A stretch of 64,000 nucleotides of DNA from Panorpa germanica (GCA_963678705.1 OY783217.1:62001-126000); one strand, 5' to 3'. Counted from the first letter of the stretch, positions 34,601-46,285 are shown. Program-made: numbers and translations. Notes: generated from the sequence alone by a model not told the origin.

Positions 34601-37597
34601 ATAAAACTTAATGGAATTCTACTTTTTAGAGTCTGCAAAATATAAATATTTAAATGAAGAAATAAATAGATGTAATCTTTAGTACGGATCGTGATTTTTT
34701 TAATGAATATTATTCATCATCAACAATACTCGTTATATTAGTTTTTTACATTTTTTGGTGGTTCAAAAATCCACGATCGGCAGGTCTGCGTTAGGTTTAA
34801 AACCTCTGTCTTACCATCGCTAGATTCTATCTTCGTTTATATACATTATATTCGGGGATTGAGGGAGATAGCGTCTGTCTATTACCATTAAAAAAATATT
34901 TGTTGAAAAAGGATAGCATATTCTTTAAGCATACTGTACTGAACAAAATACTATACAAGTATACAAGTGTAACGGTGAAAAATATATTTTACTTGTCTAA
35001 CCGCATCTCGTTTCTGTCTCACTTTGGAATAAATGAGATGAAAGTGAACTTAAAAAAAATATATCCATGTGGGAAAGAAACAGAAATACTTAATGAATGA
35101 TGTTGGAAAAAGAAAGAATATTATTATGAAAAACTAACACAAAATCTGTGACAGGTAGAGAACTTGTAAAGCGTTAGAATAGAATTGTACGAGCGACTCG
35201 AACTTCACCAAATAGGGCACTTCACCAAATTGTTTACTGGGTAACGAACTCTAAGAGATAAACTCAAATGATTTCCTTATTAACAAAAGGAACATAATAA
35301 TAATTCTACAAAAGGTGACATTAAAATAAATAGAAAATTAAAATAAATAAAATAGATCCATAAGAAAACAGCGTAAGCAATTGAATGGCCTATTTTCTAA
35401 TTGAACACATAATATTAAATATATTTAAAAAGTAAAAAAGTAAAATTTTGACAGGCCACACGAAAAAGTAAACGTTTTTAACTCAATAATTAATTGTCAC
35501 TGGATACAATAAAATTTATCATGCCAACAGAAAGCAACGATCATTAAGAACAAGAAGTAGAAAATGCTTTTGGTTTCTTCTTTTTAAATAAAATAAGTAT
35601 TTTATGCATAAAACCGTTATAAAAAAAAGTTATATTGATTATTAATAAAATTGAAAAATTAATATTTTGTACCATAGTTTTCATATCCATCTAGTTGTAT
35701 AAGTATGACGAATCTGATGAATAAAAAATTGATGTGATATAATGTAATTGGTACCCGAAATATATCAGTCAACGGTCGAGCCTTTCAACTGAGGATTTTA
35801 AATAGAATCTAATGTACTTTAAACACTTTTATCTTCTCCACATACTCGTACTAATCTATTTTAAACTTTCTCCTAATATTTTAGTATAACGAAATCAAAA
35901 TAAACACAAATTTATTTATATCAGTTGTGAATAAGTAAATGAACAATATTTATAGATCCTCCTCTATGCGTATGAAATGTTGTAGGCAATTTACGCGCTA
36001 TTGTCATATGGTCTTGAATGAATAAAGGAACCACGTGTTTGGGGGGCGAGGGACCTAATTACAATTCATCAATTCTATTTATTATTTTATTTAATGGGCT
36101 TGAAGAAAGTTCATGTGCCGTAAAGAAGTGTACGATAGCGCCGGATAGTTTTGGAACAGAGGAGAAGGCACTCCTGTTCTTTAGGCTTCACATTCCTCAA
36201 AATACTGCATATATTCATATGTTGATATGTGTATGTGTGTGGAAACTTGTAAGCAGGAGCATACGTCATCATCAGGCACAGGCACAGGCCGTGTCGTAGT
36301 CAATTATTGATGTTGTTAACAGAAGAGGAGATGTTCTCACATTTAAATATGTAAATATGTAGAAAGAAGACAAAGTACGTGAGCAGAAGTAAATGAAAAC
36401 AGTTGTTGACTTTAAAGAAGTTACTAAGAAATTAGTACACTGTAAAAATTGAAATTGAATTGCTTGTAAACTCATTTTTATTGGCAGTCTTTTTCTTAAA
36501 GTTTTATATTGAAATATCCCAGTAAACAATTTGGTGAAGTGTCCTATTTTGTGACGTTTCTATCACTATTGCACTTCAATTATAATTCGCATCAACTTTA
36601 TCTTTATTTGTATTGCGGCAGGTGGAGTGGTTTCACCATTTGTAGCCAATAAAATAGACATTTCATATGAACGACTGTGAGAAACTGAACTGTAAATGAA
36701 CTCTTTCGTAACAAAAAAGTCATGCGCATCTTCAATATGATGACAAAGTAACTCCAAAATGTTTACTGGGATAGCTTATTATTATATGTAAAAGTTGAAG
36801 TAATATAGCAAATGCAATGTGCAAAACTTGACAGAGATATAGCTATTTAAAATTTGAATTTTTATTTTGACGTCACAATATAAATAATTAATCACGATTA
36901 TTTTTCTTTGTTCGCGGCTATCATAATATAAAACTTTAGGGGTTCACACACTCGTATGCATCTCTGTTGTATAAAAGAAATGACAACTCAAAGAAGAGAA
37001 GAGGGTAGCAATTTGATGTGACTTCACAATTTATTTTATTTTTTATTTTAATCCTGAGAAGGTTAGTTTTATCAGAGCCAATGATGATGAAGATTTTGCA
37101 AAAGTTATAAAGATTATACAAATATATACTAGAAAAATCAGAACTATTGGTATAAATGATGGTGGGGCTACTAACAGTCCGATTACAATTTTTTTTCTTG
37201 CATTTCCCCTTTGAAAAAAGTTTATTAAATGTTATAAAAATTAGCAGTGTAAACAGAGACAAGATGTTTACATTTGTGGTATATAACAGCTTTTACATTT
37301 CTTACGCAATAATTCTGTACGTAGCAATATGTCTGGCAACGTATGATTGTGAAAGACACATGGATACGCGGGTGCACAGACATTTTCAAAATCTTCACAA
37401 ATCATGAATGAACTAGCATGCGATAAAAGCAATTATTATATAATCAATATAATATTGTTATTAACATAATAATCGTCTATGTACATATATAATTTCATAC
37501 CATTTTCAGCAATTTTCCCGCTGCCCATGTTCATTTGGTTCATACTGTCCAATAACTCTCTTCTGTCGGTTTTTTCCTTTTTTCCAAATCGAACCAT
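17891..37597 (-). CDS. vari: Varicose-type MAGUK (MPP2/MPP6 homologue), 12 coding exons
   Basis: Exons, 5' to 3': 37597-37501, 30771-30653, 24551-24399, 24072-23905, 23780-23508, 21388-21290, 21069-20911, 20839-20629, 20522-20352, 20280-20117, 18655-18581, 18067-17891; 1866 nt, 621 aa, all phases match. Domains: L27N about residues 40-75 ([20 protein letters not shown]), L27C about 83-135, PDZ about 158-240 (NEPLGLT...[19 protein letters not shown]), SH3 about 271-345 ([22 protein letters not shown]), basic hook with KKKRK, and guanylate-kinase-like domain about 393-610 ([44 protein letters not shown]), ending QWVPVNWIY. This order and the sequence fit MPP2/MPP6 and fly Varicose, a septate-junction scaffold at the lateral membrane. 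As in other MAGUKs, the GK domain should bind protein rather than GMP. Introns are swollen by transposons. The symbol is by homology. Confidence 0.93.
18290..18560. repeat. Diverged short interspersed repeat fragments
   Basis: TTGACGGATATATAGCTATT with an AATTTGAATTT follow-on (18288-18320) recurs as TTGACAGAGATATAGCTATT at 36831 and inverted near 30525. ATGCATCTCTTTTACACTC (18434-18452) recurs at 57848 and in part at 36958. Family and ends are not defined. Confidence 0.45.
19179..19734. mobile_element. TTAA-flanked, almost fully palindromic foldback element
   Basis: Ends GGTGAAACGATAC and GTATCGTTTCACC are flanked by TTAA on both sides (19175-19178, 19735-19738). The arms of about 260 bp are near-exact inverted copies: GAAATATAGATGGCGATACT, AACGCGAATCAAAATCTAAAA and TTGCTATATTTTCTAGTTAAA each recur inverted. 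Only a short AT-rich loop near 19410-19455 separates them. It has no coding capacity. TTAA duplication is used by piggyBac and Kolobok transposases; which one applies is inference. It lies in a varicose intron. Confidence 0.87.
21389..21948. other. Varicose intron 5, left part
   Basis: No exon or gene seen. A TA microsatellite begins near 21922 and abuts the T run of the R1-clade fragment. Confidence 0.5.
21949..22435 (-). mobile_element. 5'-truncated R1-clade non-LTR retrotransposon fragment
   Basis: On the minus strand: a short coding remnant, stop, about 170 bp 3' UTR ending CTCCTCCTCACCAC, and an 11 nt A tail (T run 21949-21959). The 5' break falls inside a TA/GTA-rich microsatellite near 22435. 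The second copy at 22500-22672 shares the same 3' UTR in the opposite direction. Confidence 0.82.
22130..22433 (-). pseudogene. C-terminal fragment of R1-clade retrotransposon ORF2
   Basis: About 100 codons ending TAG at 22130. They contain [16 protein letters not shown], then a zinc-knuckle [17 protein letters not shown] (CxxC-x7-H-x4-C) and a basic end. A LLTGHG.F..YL.R...CxxC..H..C pattern is the C-terminal signature of R1-clade reverse transcriptase proteins. The RT domain is absent. Confidence 0.82.
22460..22484. repeat. (TA)n microsatellite between two retrotransposon fragments
   Basis: A run of TA repeats, the counterpart of the run at 21922-21948; together they frame the minus-strand R1 fragment. 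Confidence 0.85.
22500..22672 (+). mobile_element. Second 5'-truncated R1-clade fragment with long A tail
   Basis: About 125 bp of 3' UTR (GAAGAGAGGGGGAGTTTTAG ... TTTCTCCTCCTTACCAC) followed by roughly 45 A (about 22626-22672). The UTR matches the reverse of 22070-21960. It is head-to-head with the minus-strand copy, tails pointing outward. The long clean tail suggests a recent insertion. Confidence 0.85.
22673..23507. other. Varicose intron 5, right part
   Basis: AT-rich; no repeat or exon recognised. Confidence 0.5.
24552..26686. other. Varicose intron, left part
   Basis: No family-like ORF; small open frames at 24558-24743 and 25651-25839 have no support. Confidence 0.45.
26687..26701 (-). 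CDS. vari: Candidate alternative first exon of varicose (short isoform)
   Basis: On the minus strand ATG TAC CAG GCC AAC is followed by GTAAGT. The five codons end in phase 0, matching the phase of the exon at 24551-24399, which begins a new codon after TTTCAG. The predicted isoform would start MYQAN-VQDRLED and skip L27N, keeping L27C, PDZ, SH3 and GK. Fly Varicose is described with a single L27, which makes this plausible, but the evidence is only an ATG plus a consensus donor. Confidence 0.4.
26702..28593. other. Varicose intron, middle part
   Basis: If the alternative exon is real, its promoter should lie in 26.8-27.6 kb. No clear core element seen. Confidence 0.35.
28594..29127. mobile_element. 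Tourist-like (PIF/Harbinger-type) MITE, copy 2
   Basis: 534 bp, flanked by TAA at 28591-28593 and 29128-29130. Inverted ends GGCCTTCAGCACACGACGCG and its reverse near 29110-29127. It shares CTATTGTT...ATTCTATAGAGTCACG and GATGACATCATCAAC with the copy at 13949-14441, plus an extra segment near 28940-29000 (TCGTTTTCGTTGAAAAC) absent from it. Confidence 0.85.
29128..30652. other. Varicose intron, right part
   Basis: No exon supported. It contains an inverted copy of the dispersed GATATAGC...AATTTGAATT motif near 30515-30555. Confidence 0.45.
31089..31235. mobile_element. 147 bp MITE with ~28 bp inverted repeats
   Basis: The left end GGTAAGCGTC-ACAGGTTCGCACGGC and the right end, reversed, GGTAAGCGTCCTCAGATTCGCATGGC pair with a few mismatches. 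ATAAA flanks both sides (31084-31088, 31236-31240). The interior has a CCCTT microsatellite (31155-31186). Superfamily not assigned. Confidence 0.7.
31236..37500. other. Varicose intron 1
   Basis: Long AT-rich intron. A GC-richer island at 33235-33400 contains a palindromic CRE-like GTGACGTCAC near 33318 and might be an alternative promoter. No protein-like exon found. Confidence 0.4.
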
Positions 37598-39929
37598 CTT
37601 ATAAACTAACAGTCATAAAAACACTGTTGAATGTGATATCAAAATTGTTTAATAATACAGTAAAACGATATTTTTAATGTTACGTTTAATGAATAAAAAC
37701 TTAGGTAAACAATAAAATAATGTGTAGCAAGCGTAAGCGTGAACATGAATATAATATAATACAATAAAATATACAAGTAATGTTTCTTTCAAGGTTATTT
37801 GTTTACAACTTTACGCTGTCAACGTATCCTTTCATTGCAATATTTTTTATTTTTAGAAATAAAGTTTTATTTTAAAATCTTGACTTTTCATAAAATATTA
37901 TTTAATTTAATTAACTATTAATGAGTAAATACGTATACTTTGCAAGTTATTTATTGTGAAGGCTAAGCTATATCCTCGGGCACACTACGTGCCGTTATTA
38001 ATCAGCTAACAATACAATCACACTGTAATTATAAAAGCCGCTAAAAATAATGCACAAAACTAAATTTAGCTATTATGGAATATACGGAATTGTACATTTA
38101 TTTGCAAACAGTATGTACGTATATGTGTACATTTGCTGTGTGATTTTTACATATTTCTAACGTTATAAAACATTTATAATTAACATTACATTAACATTTC
38201 TCGAACTCGACGAGTAACTTCCATTTAATTCAGATTCAATTAACATATACAATTAATAACTCATACTGTATCTATTAATGAAATGGAAAACATATGTTCC
38301 ACTGTGTTGAAAAGAATCTTGGAGCAATGTTCGAAGCAGTGCCGGACTACTACGAGTTATAAACGAGTTGAATATTTTAGAAATTGTGACTGGATGTAAT
38401 TGAAGTCGGAATGAGATGGGTCACTTTTATTTTATAGTTATTTAATAGTTAGTTTATATAAAGTCATGATAAAATATAAGTCAACATTCGACATTATACA
38501 GTTGATAAAAAGTTATAAGAATTGTAATACATATTATAATCTAATAAACAAATTCTAATATTGAGCCACGTTTAAATTAAGGTAACATTAAAAACAATAT
38601 GCAACTGTATAGTAAACAATGTCAAGAAAAATAATGAATAAATAAAAATCACTCACAAATAAAAAAATGCACTAAACAAAAGGTTTAAGAACACAAAATT
38701 CGAACAAAAGCATAACACTGTTTAAAAACACTATCACCCACATGGTAGGCCATTGTTGATAAGTACATTAATTGTCAGTAAAATCTCTCGTTAACCGAGA
38801 TGACATTAACTGCGGTAAATGTTTTTAGGATTGCTTTATAGCAACCAACGAACTATGATCGATGGTCGATAATCAAACTGCCAGCATCAGCTAGTATAGT
38901 TATCTTAAGAACACCTGAACACTTGAACACTTGAACAACGAGTTTATTATGATCTCGCGTTCTGTCAGTGTATTGCCCTGCTATCACAGACGACGGTGGC
39001 GACGGTGGCTAAAGAACTGAAAACAGTGAGAAGTCAAAAGTGAGCATGCAACGTATCCGTACTGCTTATGTTTAGAGCTACTTAAGAAAGAGCAAAGAAG
39101 TACTTCTGACTTGTGTCTGCCTGTACGCCAAACGTTAGTTACTGTCTGAGATGCTGTGATCTTATAACACGGGTTGCTAGGATATCGCGATACGTCAGAA
39201 TACTCTATCCAGTGCCGCCTCCGTTGTGAGGTAGCGCGGTAATTAAGTATTTGTTGTAAAACAATTCTACATGCTAAACACAAAACATGGATATTACTTC
39301 AAATCCATTTAATATTTTGCTTAAGTGAAATCTAGTAATATTTAATGTAAAATTTTAAGTAATTTTAAGTAAGTAATATTTTAATACTTAAAAATTAATT
39401 CTCATGATTTTAAAGTGCATAAAAGAAGTCTTTTAAAGAAATTTTATGAGTCTATTAATCCGCCAACTAGTAGATTTCATTATAAGTCTAATAATAAAAG
39501 CAGAGTCCTATATTATATATAAAAAAATTCTACCTTATTATGAAGTGTGCCTCTGCTTATTTTATAAAAAATGCTTTTTCTTTACTTTATTTTCAAATTA
39601 AAATAAGTTATTCTTGAGACGAAGTTCACTGCACTTTAAAATTATGAACTCTATTAAAACTGAAACAACTACGCTTTCCTTATCTTTCTTCATCATTCTT
39701 TAAGTCCATAGATCTTTTCTGTTGAAAAGTGAAATTGGCATTTCTTTGAAATTTTTATATAGTTCTCTTAAATATATCTTCTATAAATATGGATAATTAA
39801 ATATCCTCAGATAGTTATTTGGAGGCCACCCTGTGTTAACGGAAGTATAAGATTTGCATGATTGATTCATACAGTAGCTGGTTTAAATTTAAACGATTAA
39901 AAGAGAAAAATAGTTACTAGTATACATAC
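37598..39929. other. 5' region of varicose
   Basis: A possible acceptor (TTATAAG) directly precedes the start codon, so an upstream non-coding exon is likely. The segment 38935-39290 is less AT-rich than its surroundings and is the best candidate for first exon and promoter. No donor was clear enough to place it. Confidence 0.35.
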
Positions 39930-40077
39930 CTATACCAGAATTAATTTGAAGTTCAAACTTTTTAAACCTCAGTTGAGCGAATAATCTGCTGCAATCACAA
40001 GTAACAAAATTTGTAGGATTTTTACAAAAACAACCAGTAGAATGTGATTTGGGTATTCCAGCATCTGCGATCACCAT
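39930..40077 (-). CDS. Candidate coding exon, unrecognised
   Basis: 49 codons from an ATG (MVIADAGIPKSHSTGCFC) through TCDCSRLFAQLRFKKF to a strong donor (ATAG before GTATGT), leaving one base. Protein-like composition with four cysteines in 15 residues; no family recognised. The leftover phase fits the varicose exon at 30771-30653, so it may be an alternative 5' exon of that gene, or the first exon of another gene. Confidence 0.3.
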
Positions 40078-41989
40078 TGTTAACAAGTCTAATTATAAAA
40101 AATATTAGTTATTATACACATTTGTTTTTTAAACTTTTATATGTATGTAATTTAGAAAATGTTTTTATATTATATAATTTAAAAATCACAGTTTGGAAAG
40201 GCACTTTAATAAATATTATAAATAATAAAATTAATTAAAGTTCTACATTATTCTTAAAATTAGGAAATTTAATTCGTCATTACGCTAAATGTTTTACTGG
40301 TATTGAGATTCAGACCGAACAGAATCGTGTGTATCAGTTCGTGCGATTACATTCTACTATTCTATTTCACAGGTTTATAGGAAAATACTATCAAACAATA
40401 TATTTATCGATTAGAAAACCTGATATTTGTTTTGGTACATTTGCATTACAGATATTAGATTATCGTCATTTGGTTATTAATGTTGCACAATAATAATATA
40501 TCCTTTTGTTATATAAATATATGTGTATGTATATATATATAAATTTTGTTAAATGAATATATCCATCTTATACATATATAATCATAACAATATATATTAT
40601 GTTAAATGTATGTACATAATGCATATATTATATTTTTCGCAATAAGTATTCAATTACATTTTAATAATCTTCATCTAAATAAATTCGAAATGTATAGATT
40701 ATATTTGCTGAAAATAGAAGTCAGTGAAAATCAATAATGCCATTCAAATGTTTTGATAGTTCATTAATTGGCGTTGCTTAGCAACGAGTATTCAGTTGCA
40801 ATTTTACAAATATCATTAACTTTTCTTTATAAAATAAACAGATTATAGAAAATTAAAAACATAATTACTTGAACACTAATATTTTCAAATTTATAAGTTC
40901 TAATGCCATTTAGAAGAATGTTACTTCTTTGTTTATTTAGAAAAATGCAGACAGAAACCAATACACACTGAATGATAAATTTTCACAGTAAAATAACGCA
41001 AATTATCATTTTTTATTCTCTCTATCTATTCCCATGATGATATGTTTGCTCTCATTATATTATATACAGGAAGAATTAGGAAGGAGTTATTTAAACATCA
41101 GATCCCGGATTTTATTACTACGACCAAATTAAATACTAAGACCATCAGATACCATCTTATAAATTTCATATATCTTAGATTCTATTTTATCCAATGCAAA
41201 TTTATTATATGTTCTATTCAATTCAGTATAAATTTGTTAAGATTTGGTTTGAATTCACCTGTTAAGAAGGGTCTCATTTTCTTATTTAATGTCATGTTAA
41301 AGTCAAGAAATTTAAGTTTTCCACTGTGCGGAGTTCATGTCGATGACTGGATATTATTTCTCAGACTACAACTCCTCTAACCAGAAATTCCTTTACACTC
41401 CAATTCTATACCCCAGCAGGTGGGAGGAATAAGTGCCAGCTAGTAAAAAGGGGCTGTAAAATAAAGATAGGAAGAAGGGATGTCATTCCTGGTCCATTCC
41501 TTTTAACAGTTATGCTGTATAATCCATATATTGGCCGATATAATCTATAAACTGTGTTTTAGCTTTTGAATATATCTTCTTTGCTTCATATATTTATCTA
41601 CAATAAAAAAAAATATTGCTTTTGCCTACACATTTATTCAATGTTTTTTTAAAATATAACAATATACAATAATTATGAGGATGTATGTCCAAAATGCATA
41701 CAGAACTATTAGTAAAACATATATTATGAAAGTCTATATAATTACTTTCGGGAAATTAAACTATTAGTTTATTTCATTCGATAATAATAAACTATTTCCC
41801 ATTTATACTAATAAATTTCTTGACATGTAGATGGTCTATTCATTTTAAGCTGGAACATACTGTAGCCAATATTCATTCAATTTTCAAGTCTTACAACAGT
41901 TTTTTAATGCAATTCACCCCAACTGATCACTATTATACAGTATCATCGTTAAAATGGATATGTATAATGTTTTTCAATTTGCTAATAGA
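40078..41989. other. AT-rich intergenic sequence
   Basis: TA-rich from 40500 to 40630. The plus-strand open frame at 41042-41380 has AT-driven composition and no supporting similarity. Confidence 0.45.
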
Positions 41990-42628
41990 TTAGCCACTAT
42001 GGTGTTGTCCTTCATTTAACATTTTTATCAGTTTCTCGGAACCTGTACACTGCAAATATTCTATAATTCTCTTCAGCAAAAGTTGATATCTCTTCCAATA
42101 TGCAGTGAAAGCTGGCCCTTTAAGCAGCCTGATGAAATGTAAAAAATCCTTCAATATCCTGTTTGTTTCATGTATAAACATAATGTCAAAAGCTGAAATA
42201 AATATATTAACAAGGGGAAGGGAATCCTGTTAAACTATATGTGAATCGCAGCGAAGTGTAAACTGTACAATGTAAACCAAGAATGTATATTTTTGATATC
42301 AGTTTCACAAGAAACTAATTCCAAAAATATTTGTTATATCGCGCAAACAATTGACATCCTTTTAAAAACATGATTAAACGATGTATGGACTAATAAAACT
42401 AAATAAAAATAATAATGTTCTTCAAATATATATAACGTATATCTATGCATACTTACAAAAAATTTCGAATAAAATGACTACCTAAAATGTCAACTAGTGT
42501 CTAAAAAAAAAGAAGACATTTAGTGTAATCAAGCCATAAAAAGAATTCCCGATTATTGTATTGAAAATGGTTTTAAACCTTACGATGAAAATCATGAAGT
42601 CTTCAGTAAAATGCTGTAATAATGCCAT
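41990..42628 (-). CDS. Candidate small gene, three exons, unrecognised
   Basis: Exon 1 42628-42584 (MALLQHFTEDFMIFI, donor GTAAGG, phase 0). Exon 2 42500-42457 (strong TTTTTTTTTAG acceptor, TLVDILGSHFIRNF, donor GTAAGT, two bases left). Exon 3 ends at the stop at 41990 and reads ILKDFLHFIRLLKGPAF...AYWKRYQLLLKRIIEYLQ. The good acceptor before exon 3 (TTATTTCAG, exon from 42192) is one base out of frame with exon 2. An in-frame but weaker AG (ACAAACAG) just downstream restores it. So exon 3's start is uncertain, or one T of a six-T run is an error. The segment lies just past the Acinus stop codon on the same strand and could be a decaying fragment. Confidence 0.35.
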
Positions 42629-42933
42629 CCATTTTAATGCCGCTAAGTTATTTCAATGTTAAATACGTGATTGTAATGTTAATTTAAAAATAAAAATGTT
42701 GTTATTAAAAAATTTGATTCTAAAAGTGAACCCCTACGTTTTCATTGTTTGTACCTTACTTATGAATAGCAGAGTACTTAGTTGTCCAGGGGCGTAGCGG
42801 AGGACTGTGATGTTTTACAGCCATAGTAAAGTTGTATGTTCGAAATGGAGCCCTCCCCTTTGTACAACAGCACATTACTTTATCGTTGATTACAGCATTT
42901 CAACCAGAAGTTTTCTGGATATATATTTCAGAC

Positions 42934-45900
42934 TTAGTGATAGCGATCACCTCCTCTAGTTTGTCTGCTATCACTTCTGTCTCTTGTTCTAGTTCGATTT
43001 CTTTCCCTTTCGCGTATTCGTTCTTTCTCACGCTCTTTCTCTCGTTGTTCTTGGCGCCTTATTTCCTCTTTCCTTCTCTCATGCTCGGCCATATGTTGGC
43101 GTCTCATTTCTTCTTTTACAGCAATCTAAAGTAAAATTTAAAGAAATCATATAGCAATGAATGACGAATGTTTATTAAATGAGCTGACCAAAACAAACCT
43201 GTTCAGGAGTTAACGGAAGCCAATACAGACAGGGTGCTGTTTTAGTTTTCCTAAACAAATCATCAAGCCGTTTGGATGGAGCAACTTCCTCTTTCTTTTT
43301 ATATTTACGAACTAAAATAATAAATAATCAGTTTATGAACAATGTATGTATGAGAAATTAAATATTCGAATTTAACTATCAAAAAGAAATTATCTTACCT
43401 GGTGATGGACTTCTACTACGTCTTTTCCTATCCCGTGTATCTCTATTTTCACGAGATTGATCACGACCAGTTCGATCCCTCTCTCTTTCTCTGATTGTAT
43501 CGGGAATGTCATCCCTTGCTTGTTTCTCTGGACTAGTAATTGGATCCTGTTTTCCCATATCCCACTCCCGTACAATAGGTTTACGATTGGATTCCCCTTT
43601 ATCCTATAACATTATAAATTTTAGTTTATATTTTCAGTGTTTTTTCTATTATTTAATTCCAAGTAGTATTTGCTTTTTTAACCTTATTCCTGTCATCCCG
43701 CGAATTCTGATCTCGAACCCAAGCTTCCACAATGCTATCTCTGTCAGTAGTTCTTTTTATATCTGCGGGAGCAACTACGTTATTTACACATTTCTCCATA
43801 TCTTGAAGAGATGCAAATTCCACTTGAAGATGTTTTGGATTAGAAACTGGCCAACGAACTCCATGTAAAGCGTGTCGTGTCTCAACAGCTTGGCTAAGGA
43901 TAATATAATTATTTAAATAAACAGCTTTAAAAACGTATATAATATTTAACACGCATAATAACTTACTCTTCTGTTTCATAATGAACGTAGCACTTAGATT
44001 TAATATTATCGATCCAAAATCCATTTTCAATAATTTTTCCAGTTCGTTGTAACAAGCCTTTAAGTTGCAATACTGTGAAAGGTCGAACTAAATTTGTGAT
44101 ATATAAAACCTCACTAGAAGTACTTTTTGAAGGACTTTTTCTGTCACCTTCATCCATAACAATTGAAATTTTCCGATGCGTAGTTCTAGTCTCATGTTTT
44201 TCTGATTCTGACAGTTGTCTTTTTCGCGTTTCCTTTTGTTCAGGAATAATTTTATCCACTTCCGTAGATCTTTTTCGTTTTTCAGGTCTTTCTTCATAAG
44301 CATCCAAAGAATTTTCATTTTTAATTACAGTCTTTTCTTTCCTTTCCACTGTATCTTCTAATTGAACATCATTTACGGATAAAGGTTTAACTTCCGATAT
44401 TAAATTTTTTAGTGAATCTGTTGATATTGCCAATATTGGTTTCTTATCGCTAGTGTTATTCTTCTTACTGCCCCATCTTCGCTTTCTTGGCAATTTCTCG
44501 CTCTCAGATACTTGAGTAGTTAAAGATTTTTCTTTATTTTTTTCAAATTTATTCTCCTTTTCACTTGAGACCATTTCTTCAGCGATTGTGTTTTTATTCG
44601 AAGTGTTTTGTTTTTCAGGTGTATGTGACCGAGATACATTTTTAATGTGAGACTTTTGATTAGAACTTGAATCTGATTGATAATCTTTTTCAGACTTTAT
44701 AGAATATTTTGAATCGCTAGACATTTTTCGATTAAAGTCTCTTTTCCTGTCACTTCGTTCCTCTTCGGACGACGTCTCAGAATCACGTGAACTATTCTTT
44801 GTTAACTCGGATGCATCACTTTTTCTTCTTTTTTCATTTGTGTTTTCAAGTGGTTCATCTTTTACAACCTAGAAAATATTTTATACAGAACATAATAATA
44901 AAACCTACAAAGTAATAGATATATAAATAATGACTACAGTTAGTTTGTTTCATTGTCAAAGAAAATTATTTATTACAACAAATCTTTTAAAAAGCGAATG
45001 GTATTGTAAATTTTATTTACTGCTTAATAATAACAAAAAGTACGAACCGTATCAGTTTTAGTTAATTCTTTAGTTTCTTCAGCAGCATCTGGTACTTGAG
45101 GCTGCGCAGGTTTTTCTTCTTCCGTTGTGTTAGATTCTGATGCCTGATCATTATTCCCTGATACACATGCTTTGATTTCATTTCCTTCTGATGAATCTGC
45201 AACATTCGTATCAGCATCAGGCTGTAATATTTTACAATCAGATTCTTTTATGTCTGAATTGTTTTCTTTTGCAATTTCAGGTTTGCTCTCTACATTAACA
45301 TCATCAGGTTCATGTTCTAATTTAACTGCAGGAATGCATATTTCCTCTTTTTCAGATGTTAATGATTCTTCTGGTAAAATTGGCTGCGATTCAATATTCT
45401 TTACATCCAATTTACCTTCATCTGATTTCACAGTCAAATCAGGTGTTTCAGGTGATTCTTTTTCAGCCGGAATCTCAGTGCTTTCTTTTAAACCTATTGA
45501 TTCTTTTTCCACATTTTCGCTGGTTTCCAATGATATTTTTTCTTCACTGGCTTGTTTGTGCTCAGTTTTTAAATTATCCTGATTGTTTTCAGTTATGGGA
45601 ACATTGTTTTCTAAATTTGATGTAGACTCTTTTTTAACTTGTACTATATCATCCTTTTTTTCTGGTGTTACAATAATCTCCACCGGAGTTACATGAACCG
45701 GTTCTACTGGAGCTCCCCCAACATTTTCTTTTTCAACATCAGAAACTGACACTTCGCATTTTTTCGTTTTCTTTGTACGTTTCTCATCACTAGAATCTTG
45801 ACTACTGCAGCTTTGAATATCTCTGTGGCCTCTTGGGCTTTTCTCAGATCTCTCAGGTGTTGAAGAGGGTCTTTTTAAACAAATTTTAAGTTTCTGGATT

Positions 45901-46283
45901 TCACCTACACATAACCTTTATTAAAATCACACATAAAATATAAAACATAATTATCATTAATAACAAATACCTGCATCTGATGGTTCCGTTGATTGAACTT
46001 GCCAAACAGATTCTTTCGTTTCATCTCCAGATTTATGATCTACATCTTTTGTTACAACGGTAGAATTTTTAGCAATGGTTTCAGATGTTGTAGATGAAGT
46101 CTGAGCATTTGTTGCTTCTGGACGATGCTTATCGTCTTGCTCAGAATCACTACGACCATCTGAATTACGTTCTGGAGATTTACTGGGTGTCCTTTTTAAA
46201 CGACGGGACCTACGAGTAGATTTCTCCGGAGATTTCTTATCAGATGACGATTTAGATTTGCTTCTATCACTTTTTCGTCTCAT
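42934..46283 (-). CDS. Acn: Acinus homologue (ASAP/EJC-associated splicing factor), seven coding exons
   Basis: Exons: 46283-45971, 45904-45048, 44868-43967, 43893-43683, 43603-43399, 43311-43199, 43125-42934; 2793 nt, 930 aa, phases consistent. A long, charged, low-complexity N-terminal half (RS-, KS- and E-rich) leads to the RRM-like domain at about residues 645-730 ([55 protein letters not shown]). Then come an [11 protein letters not shown] block, an RS stretch ([10 protein letters not shown]), the RNPS1/SAP18-binding motif [20 protein letters not shown] at about 841-860, and an R/E-rich tail. In animals Acinus nucleates the ASAP complex with RNPS1 and SAP18 on spliced mRNA in the nucleus. 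No SAP domain is visible at the N terminus, in contrast to long vertebrate forms. A donor at 46390 and acceptor before 46286 suggest a non-coding 5' exon. Confidence 0.95.
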
Positions 46284-46285
46284 GA

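Noticed and set aside
38984-39283. 99 aa minus-strand ORF upstream of varicose
   Set aside because: No family likeness; the region's higher GC and position fit a non-coding first exon or promoter better than a gene.
41042-41380. 112 aa plus-strand ORF
   Set aside because: Composition is typical of AT-rich non-coding DNA; no motif, splice signals or paralogue supports it.
45172-45625. Plus-strand ORFs opposite Acinus
   Set aside because: Shadow frames of the low-complexity E/S-rich Acinus exon on the minus strand.
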